NCBI GenBank assembly: GCA_963733065.1
Contig: CAVTBT010000007.1
Span: 186,001 to 250,000, forward strand
Source: CAVTBT01 sp963733065
GTDB taxonomy: Bacteria > Actinomycetota > Thermoleophilia > Gaiellales > Gaiellaceae
Length of the DNA: 64,000 nucleotides
Direction: 5' to 3'
Of this stretch, positions 59,545-64,000 are shown piece after piece. The position numbers and the translations under genes were made by a program. The notes below the pieces were generated by a model, which was given only the letters and a program-made list of their open reading frames with translations, was not told the DNA's origin and did no database searches. Positions within the stretch are counted from its first letter, which is position 1. Each line of letters starts with the position of its first letter.

Positions 59545-59967
59545 GTGAGCACGTCAGGCAACACGGGCCCTCTGGGCCAGCCCCGCGGGATCGGCTTCGG
59601 GATCCTCCTGTTCATCATCACGCTCGGCTTCTATGCGTGGTACTGGGTCTACAAGACACAGGAGGAGATGAAGCAGCACACCGGCGACGGTCTCGGCGGC
59701 GTGCTCGGCCTCGTCGTGTGGATCCTCATCGCGTTCGTCAGCGCCTTCGTGATCCCGTCCGAGGTCGGGAGGATGCACCAGAAGGCCGGGAAGCAGCCGC
59801 CGATCACCGGCTGGACGGGCCTGTGGCTCGTGCCCTTCGGGATCTTCATCATCCCGGCGATCGTCTGGTTCGTGAAGATCCAGGGCGCACTCAACCGGTA
59901 CTGGGAGGAGGCTGCTGCGTCGGGGGCAGCGGCGACCGTGGCCGCACCCGAGCCCGAGCCCGTCTGA
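59545..59967 (+). CDS. DUF4234 membrane protein
   Basis: 140 residues with two or three membrane helices: GFGILLFIITLGFYAWYWVYKTQEEMKQHTG (the characteristic YxWYW motif of DUF4234), GGVLGLVVWILIAFVSAFVIPSEV, LWLVPFGIFIIPAIVWFVKIQGALNRYWEE. It ends in an Ala/Pro/Glu tail. GTG 59545 has GGAGGAGG six bases upstream, which decides the start over an earlier in-frame TTG. Function unknown. The VOC gene follows four bases after its stop. Confidence 0.82.
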   Translation: MSTSGNTGPLGQPRGIGFGILLFIITLGFYAWYWVYKTQEEMKQHTGDGLGGVLGLVVWILIAFVSAFVIPSEVGRMHQKAGKQPPITGWTGLWLVPFGIFIIPAIVWFVKIQGALNRYWEEAAASGAAATVAAPEPEPV

Positions 59968-59971
59968 TCCG

Positions 59972-60352
59972 ATGGCGACGCTGACCGGCGTCTCGCCCGT
60001 CCTGCTCGTGTCGGACGTCGAGCGGGCCGTCGCCTACTGGCGCGACCGACTCGGCTTCGAGTGCGACGTCTACGGAGCGCCGCCTAACTTCGTCGTTGCG
60101 ACACGCGACGACGCGACCGTGCTGATGGCCCTCTGCGACGACCCGGCGAAGATCGTCCCCAACTGGCGGATCGTGGACAAGGTGTGGAACGCGTACATCC
60201 GCGTCGACGACGTCGATGCCATCTACGCCGAGGTGCAGGAACGGGGCGCGGGGATCGACTACACCCTGTACGACGCCCCGAGCGGAATGCGCGAGTTCGG
60301 CGTGCAGGATCCGGACGGGCACGACATCGCCTTCGGTCAGCGGCTCGCTTAG
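59972..60352 (+). CDS. VOC/glyoxalase-superfamily protein
   Basis: 126 residues: SPVLLVSDVERAVAYWRDRLGFECDVYGAPPNFVVATRDDATVLMALCDD, AYIRVDDVDAIYAEVQERGAGIDYTLYDAPSGMREFGVQDPDGHDIAFGQRL. A glyoxalase-fold protein of unknown substrate; the terminal Gly-His-Asp and Gln positions could bind metal. Its stop overlaps the stop of the PepSY gene on the other strand by four bases. Co-transcription with the DUF4234 gene is likely. Confidence 0.84.
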   Translation: MATLTGVSPVLLVSDVERAVAYWRDRLGFECDVYGAPPNFVVATRDDATVLMALCDDPAKIVPNWRIVDKVWNAYIRVDDVDAIYAEVQERGAGIDYTLYDAPSGMREFGVQDPDGHDIAFGQRLA

Positions 60353-60679
60353 TCGTCGCCGGCGCCGTCCTCTTGCTCGGAGTCGCCTTCGACGCCGACG
60401 ACGCGATAGCTCGCGTCGAGATGGACGTCGACTGTCTGTCCGTTCGGCTTCGTGACCTCGACCTCCCAGTGCGCCTTCCTCGTCGTCGGCTTCGACCTCG
60501 TTGGCCGTGCCGCCGTCGACGTGGGCGAGGGCAGCCGCCTTCGCGCGGTCGGCGCCGGGTCCGGTGGCGGAGGGGTCGTCGTCGTCGCTGGCGGCCGCGA
60601 CCGCCCAGGCGGCGCCGCCGAGGGCCAGCGCAGCGACCACGGCTGCTGCGACGGCGATCTTGATCAGGCGCGGTGACAT
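60349..60679 (-). CDS. PepSY-domain exported protein (frameshift near 60475)
   Basis: About 109 residues. The N-terminal signal or anchor is SPRLIKIAVAAAVVAALALGGAAWAVAAA. A PepSY domain follows: RAKAAALAHVDGGTANEVEADDEEGA, then, after one indel, HWEVEVTKPNGQTVDVHLDASYRVVGVEGD and an acidic tail. PepSY proteins inhibit proteases or sense envelope state, and often accompany two-component systems. The ATG has GGAGGAAG about four bases upstream. It is divergent from the OmpR-type regulator gene; the 108-base gap contains two tandem TCAT boxes, so it is probably part of that regulon. Confidence 0.8.
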
Positions 60680-60710
60680 CCGCTTCCTCCTTCCTCGAAA
60701 TCGCACGCCC

Positions 60711-60741
60711 ACGGTAGGGGCGGCAGATGAACCGGCGATGA
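60711..60741 (-). promoter_or_regulatory. PepSY promoter with tandem TCAT box (site A)
   Basis: On the minus strand TCATCGCCGGTTCATCT (60741-60725) holds two TCAT halves 11 bases apart. Ten bases after the second TCAT comes a -10 TACCGT (60716-60711). The spacing matches site C at the lipoprotein gene. Confidence 0.6.
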
Positions 60742-60751
60742 GAGGCCGCTC

Positions 60752-60781
60752 TCATCTGCCGTTCATGCGGCGAGCGACAAT
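60752..60781 (+). promoter_or_regulatory. regulator-kinase promoter with tandem TCAT box (site B)
   Basis: TCATCTGCCGTTCATGC (60752-60768) with TCAT halves 11 bases apart. After nine bases comes GACAAT (60776-60781), ending six bases before ATG 60788. Sites A and B also form an inverted pair (GATGAGAG-GCCG-CTCTCATC). Confidence 0.6.
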
Positions 60782-60787
60782 GCGCAC

Positions 60788-61470
60788 ATGCGCGTGCTGA
60801 TCGTCGAGGACGAGGCGAAGCTCGCCGGAGCTGCTGCGGCGCGGACTCGTCGAGGAGGCGCACGCGCGCGGACGTCGCGGGTTCGGGGGAGGACGCGCTG
60901 TGGATGGCGCAGGCGACCGAGTACGACGCGATCGTGCTCGACCTGATGCTGCCCGGCGTCGACGGCGTCGAGGTCTGCCGCCGGCTGCGCGCGGCCGGCG
61001 TCTGGTCGCCGATCCTGATGCTCACCGCCCGCGACGGCGTCGAGGACCGGGTCGGCGGGCTCGACGCCGGCGCCGACGACTACCTGACGAAGCCGTTCGC
61101 GTTCGACGAGCTGCTGGCGCGGCTGCGCGCGCTCGCGCGCCGCGGCGCCGCCGAGCGGCCCGACGATCCTGGAGGTCGGCGACCTCCGCCTCGACCCGGC
61201 CACGCGGCGCGTCTGGCGCGGCGGGACGGAGATCGAGCTCTCGTCGAAGGAGTTCGCGCGTGCTCGAGACGTTCATGCGCCGGCCGGGGCGTGTGCTGTC
61301 GCGGTTCGAGCTGCTCGAGCACGCGTGGGACTCCGGCTACGAGCACCGCTCCAACGTGATCGACGTCTACGTCCGCTACCTGCGGGAGAAGATCGACCGG
61401 CCGTTCGGGCGCGACTCGCTCGAGACCGTCCGCGGCGCCGGCTACCGGCTGCGGCCGACGGCGCGTGAGC
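60788..61470 (+). CDS. OmpR-family response regulator (frameshifted)
   Basis: About 225 residues when joined. REC: MRVLIVEDEAKLAELLRRGLVEE, phosphoacceptor in IVLDLMLPGVDGVEVCRRLR, PILMLTARDGVEDRVGGLDAGADDYLTKPFAFDELLARLRALARR. Winged helix: LEVGDLRLDPATRRVWRGGTEIELSSKEFALLETFMRRPGRVLSRFELLEHAWD, SNVIDVYVRYLREKIDRPFGRDSLETVRGAGYRLR. Single-base breaks lie near 60830, 60872, 61168, 61258 and at the very end. The kinase gene begins at GTG 61465, so the stop is probably the overlapping TGA once the last indel is corrected. It is the best candidate for binding the tandem TCAT boxes. Confidence 0.86.
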
Positions 61471-62843
61471 CGCGTCCCGCTCCGGCTCCGGCTGACCCTC
61501 GCGTTCGCGCTCGCCATGGCGCTCGTGCTCGCGGCGACCGGGCTCTTCCTCCACGTCCGGCTGCGCGACTCGCTCGACGAGCAGATCGAGCAGAGCCTGC
61601 GGGCGCGGGCGGACGACGTCGCCGCGCTCGTGCGCCGTGGCGGCGCCGGCCTCGGCGAGGGCCGCGAACGGCTCTCCGAGACGGACGAGAGCTTCGCGCA
61701 GGTGCTCGGGTTCCGCGACGGGGCCGTTCGGGACTCGACGCCGCCGCTCACCGAGCCGCTCCTGACGGCCGAGCAGGTCGACGAGGCGCGGGGCGGCCCG
61801 AGGTTCATCGACCGCGAGGGCGTTCCCGGCCTCGACGAGGAGCGCGTGCGCCTCCTGGCCACGCCGCTGAACAGTCCCCAGGGCGTCGTCGATCGTCGTC
61901 ATCGGCGCCTCGCTCGACGACCGCGACGAGGCGCTCGGCGCGCTGCGCACGCAGCTGCTGATCGGCGGGCCGCTGGCGCTCCTGCTCGCCTCGCTGGCCG
62001 GCTACGCGCTCGCGGGCGCGGCGCTGCGGCCCGGTCGAGGCGATGCGGCGGCGGGCCGCGGAGGTCTCGGCGGCCGGCCGCGGCCAGCGGCTCCCCGTCC
62101 CGCCCGCGCGACGACGAGATCGCGCCGGCTCGCGCGGACGCTCAACGAGATGCTCGCGCGGCTCGAGGCCGGCATCGAGCGCGAGCGCCGCTTCGTCGCC
62201 GAGGCGAGCCACGAGCTGCGGACGCCGCTCTCGCTGCTCAAGACCGAGCTCGAGCTCGCGCTGCGACGGCCGCGTGACCGCCGACGAGCTACGGGCCGCG
62301 CTCGCCTCAGCCGCCGAGGAGACCGACCGGCTCGTGCTGCTCGCGGACGACCTGCTCGTGCTCGCGCGGTCGGACGAGGGCGAGCTGCGGCTTGTCACGG
62401 AGCCGGTCGCGGTGCGCGAGCTGCTCGAGACCGTGCGCGCGGCGGTTCGCCGCCCGCGCGGCCGAGGCGGCCGCGAGCTCGCACGTCGAGGCGCCGGCGG
62501 AGCTCGAGGTCGCGGGCGACCGGCTGCGGCTCGAGCAGGCGCTCGGCAACCTCGTCGACAACGCGCTCCGCTACGGCGCCGGCGCCGTCCGGCTGGAGGG
62601 CGCGCACGGCAACGACTCGGTCGAGCTGCGCGTCAGCGACGACGGCGCCGGCTTCCCGACCGGACTTCCTGCCGCACGCGTTCGAGCGCTTCACGCGGGC
62701 CGACGACTCGCGCGTACGCGGGTCGGCGGGCCTCGGGCTCGCGCTCGTCGAGGCGATCGCGCGCGCGCACGGCGGCCGCGCCGAGGCGGCGAACAACGCC
62801 GGGCGGCGGCGCGTCGGTGACGCTCGTCCTGCCGCCGGCCTGA
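61465..62843 (+). CDS. HAMP sensor histidine kinase partner of the OmpR regulator (frameshifted)
   Basis: About 460 residues when joined. TM1 LRLTLAFALAMALVLAATGLFLHVRL, a short periplasmic loop (LRARADDVAALVRRGG ... FAQVLGFRDGAVRDSTPPL), TM2 LLIGGPLALLLASLAGYALAGAALRP leading into HAMP (VEAMRRRAAEVSAAGRGQRLPVP), HisKA FVAEASHELRTPLSLLKTELELAL (phosphoacceptor His) and HATPase_c LGNLVDNALRYG, SDDGAGFP, RFTRADDSRVRGSAGLGLALVEAIARAHGG, ending in GGGASVTLVLPPA. Single-base breaks occur at about 61,900, 62,033, 62,105, 62,270, 62,455, 62,665 and 62,805. The layout is that of PrrB/CutS-like actinobacterial kinases. Confidence 0.85.
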
Positions 62844-62849
62844 GTCGGC

Positions 62850-62880
62850 TCATCGCCGCTTCATCTGGCCCTCGTAGCGT
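62850..62880 (+). promoter_or_regulatory. lipoprotein promoter with tandem TCAT box (site C)
   Basis: TCATCGCCGCTTCATCT (62850-62866), one base different from site A, then ten bases after the second TCAT a -10 TAGCGT (62875-62880) that ends six bases before ATG 62887. Confidence 0.62.
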
Positions 62881-62886
62881 GGGCGC

Positions 62887-63606
62887 ATGACCATTCGCGT
62901 GACAGCACTCGCACTGCTCGCCGTCGCGGCCGCAGCGTGCGGCGGACGACGAAACCGACTCGCTGCCGCAGGGCGGCGAGCGCGTGCGAGCTCGACCCGG
63001 CCGACTTCAGCGCCGAGATCGACCACCCGTACTGGCCGATGACGCCCGGGCAGCCGCTGGGTCTACCGCGAGACCGACACCGAGGGCACCGAGCAGCGGA
63101 TTGTGGTGACGGTCACCGACCGCACGCGAACTGTGATGGGCATCGAGGCCCAGGTCGTACACGACGTCGTCACCGAGGACGGCAAGCTCGTCGAGGACAC
63201 CTACGACTGGTACGCGCAGGACGCCGACGGCAACGTCTGGTACCTCGGCGAGGACACGAAGGAGTACGACGCCGGCACGTTCGTCGGCACGCACGGATCG
63301 TGGGAGGCAGGCGTCGACGGCGCCCAGCCGGGAATCCTGCTGCCGGCCGACCCCGAGGTCGGCCAGGCCTACCGGCAGGAGTATCTGGAGGGCGAGGCCG
63401 AGGACCGAGGCCGCGTGCTGAGCCTCGACGAGCGGGCCCAGGTGCCATTCGGTTCCTTCGAGGACGTCCTCAAGACCGAAGACACGACGCCGCTCGAGCC
63501 GGGCCTGCGCGAGCACAAGTTCTACGCGAAGGGAGTGGGGCCGGTGCTGGCGATGGCAGTCGCGGGCGGCAGCAGCCGGGAGGAGCTCGTCTCATACATC
63601 CGGTGA
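62887..63606 (+). CDS. putative lipoprotein (frameshifted)
   Basis: About 240 residues when joined. The N-terminus MTIRVTALALLAVAAAACGG is a lipoprotein signal with the lipobox Cys near residue 18. After one indel near 62940: DDETDSLPQGGER, then ELDPADFSAEIDHPYWPMTPGQ, and from about 63057 RWVYRETDTEGTEQRIVVTVTDRTRTVMGIEAQVVHDVVTEDGKLVEDTYDWYAQDADGNVWYLGEDTKEY, a beta-rich domain seen in exported actinobacterial proteins of unknown function. Three frames must be joined. It has a promoter with a tandem TCAT box and no Shine-Dalgarno sequence. It follows the two-component pair, so it may be a target or accessory of that system. Confidence 0.75.
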
Positions 63607-63661
63607 GGGCCGCGGGGCGATTTCTCAGGCAATTCACAGCAAGACCTGGCACCGTGAGGGC

Positions 63662-64000
63662 GTGGACGGCCAGCGCATCCTCGTCGTCGACGACGAGCCG
63701 TCGATCGTCGACGCCGTCGCCACCGCCCTGCGCTACGAGGGCTATGAGGTCGAGGAGGCCTTCGGCGGCCGCGAGGCGCTCGAGGCGATCGTCCGCTTCG
63801 AGCCCGATCTCGTCGTGCTCGACTGGATGCTGCCCGACATCGAGGGGATCGAGGTGGGCAGGCGCCTGAGGGCTCGCGGCTTCAAGACCGCCGTGCTCTT
63901 CCTGACCGCGAAGGACGCGACCGAGAACAAGGTCGAGGCGCTGCGCGCCGGGGGCGACGACTACGTGACGAAGCCGTTCAGCCTCGCCGAGGTCGTGGCG
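63662..64000 (+). CDS. OmpR-type response regulator, 3' truncated by window end
   Basis: The 113 visible residues are a receiver domain: QRILVVDDEPSIVDAVATALRYEGYEVEEAFGGREALEAI, phosphoacceptor D54 in LVVLDWMLPDIEGIEV, VLFLTAKDATENKVEALRAGGDDYVTKPFSLAEVVA with the conserved Thr and Lys. The output domain lies beyond the window; the style matches winged-helix regulators such as PrrA/MtrA. GTG 63662 is the only start that keeps the first strand; CACCGT ends six bases upstream, resembling the leaderless pattern. It is a second regulator close to, but separate from, the TCAT-box system. Confidence 0.88.
   Translation, partial: MDGQRILVVDDEPSIVDAVATALRYEGYEVEEAFGGREALEAIVRFEPDLVVLDWMLPDIEGIEVGRRLRARGFKTAVLFLTAKDATENKVEALRAGGDDYVTKPFSLAEVVA

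Noticed and set aside
1..64000. CRISPR arrays, IS elements, prophage or rRNA.
   Set aside because: No regularly spaced repeats, transposase, integrase or structural phage motifs were seen. The only dispersed repeat is the 74-nt hairpin element.

Overview
The window is GC-rich (roughly 70 % by eye) chromosomal DNA packed with short operons. The gene families point to an actinobacterium, and I infer the class Thermoleophilia (Gaiellales or Solirubrobacterales relatives). They include an actinobacterial eRF1-like (VLRF1-type) protein, many NarL-type kinase/regulator pairs, DUF3105, SigG-type ECF sigma, GcvT-family proteins and hyuA/hyuB. There is no phage, IS transposase, rRNA or CRISPR array. 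Two tRNA genes are present: Leu-TAA and initiator Met-CAT.

Layout. 0-14.6 kb is housekeeping: a 5'-truncated helicase-nuclease, endonuclease III, thioredoxin reductase, RmuC, an amino-acid dehydrogenase with a CBS protein, a Ppx/GppA phosphatase, a PEP-mutase-family enzyme and the tRNAs. 14.7-22.5 kb is a signalling island: a Cache-type histidine kinase, a REC-REC-adenylate cyclase, a degenerate NarL-type kinase, two further receiver proteins and a GAF-cyclase, framed by two paralogous exported proteins. 22.6-28.3 kb holds two THF-dependent GcvT-family enzymes (one DmdA-like) divergent from two PYROXD2-like flavoproteins. 28.4-38.3 kb is a stress/export block: TetR plus MFS with a palindromic operator, a YCII-ECF sigma fusion, a second MFS pump and an ABC exporter. 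38.4-47.2 kb is a minus-strand ureide/hydantoin operon: an M20 amidohydrolase, HyuA, HyuB and a ribose-type ABC importer. 47.2-55.5 kb has a NYN protein, an XRE-TPR regulator with a divergent 26-codon peptide gene, and three tandem paralogous kinases with one NarL regulator. 55.7-64 kb has an RND transporter, small membrane and VOC proteins, and an OmpR-type two-component system with PepSY and lipoprotein genes that share tandem TCAT boxes.

Many genes start without a Shine-Dalgarno sequence but with a TAnnnT-like hexamer ending exactly six bases before the start codon, which suggests leaderless transcripts.

Quality. Single-base indels break reading frames at about 3.95 kb, 19.1-20.0 kb, throughout 38.4-46.3 kb, at 56.1 kb and 59.2 kb, and in 60.4-63.1 kb. 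Several are the same event, CC to CCC before G on the plus strand, with conserved motifs intact on both sides. I therefore read most as sequence or assembly errors and annotate the genes across them.

Most interesting: the XRE-TPR/peptide pair with its own terminator; a 74-nt two-hairpin repeat present twice with structure-preserving changes; a 167-bp nested palindrome; the TCAT-box regulon; and the DmdA-like/PYROXD2-like cluster.
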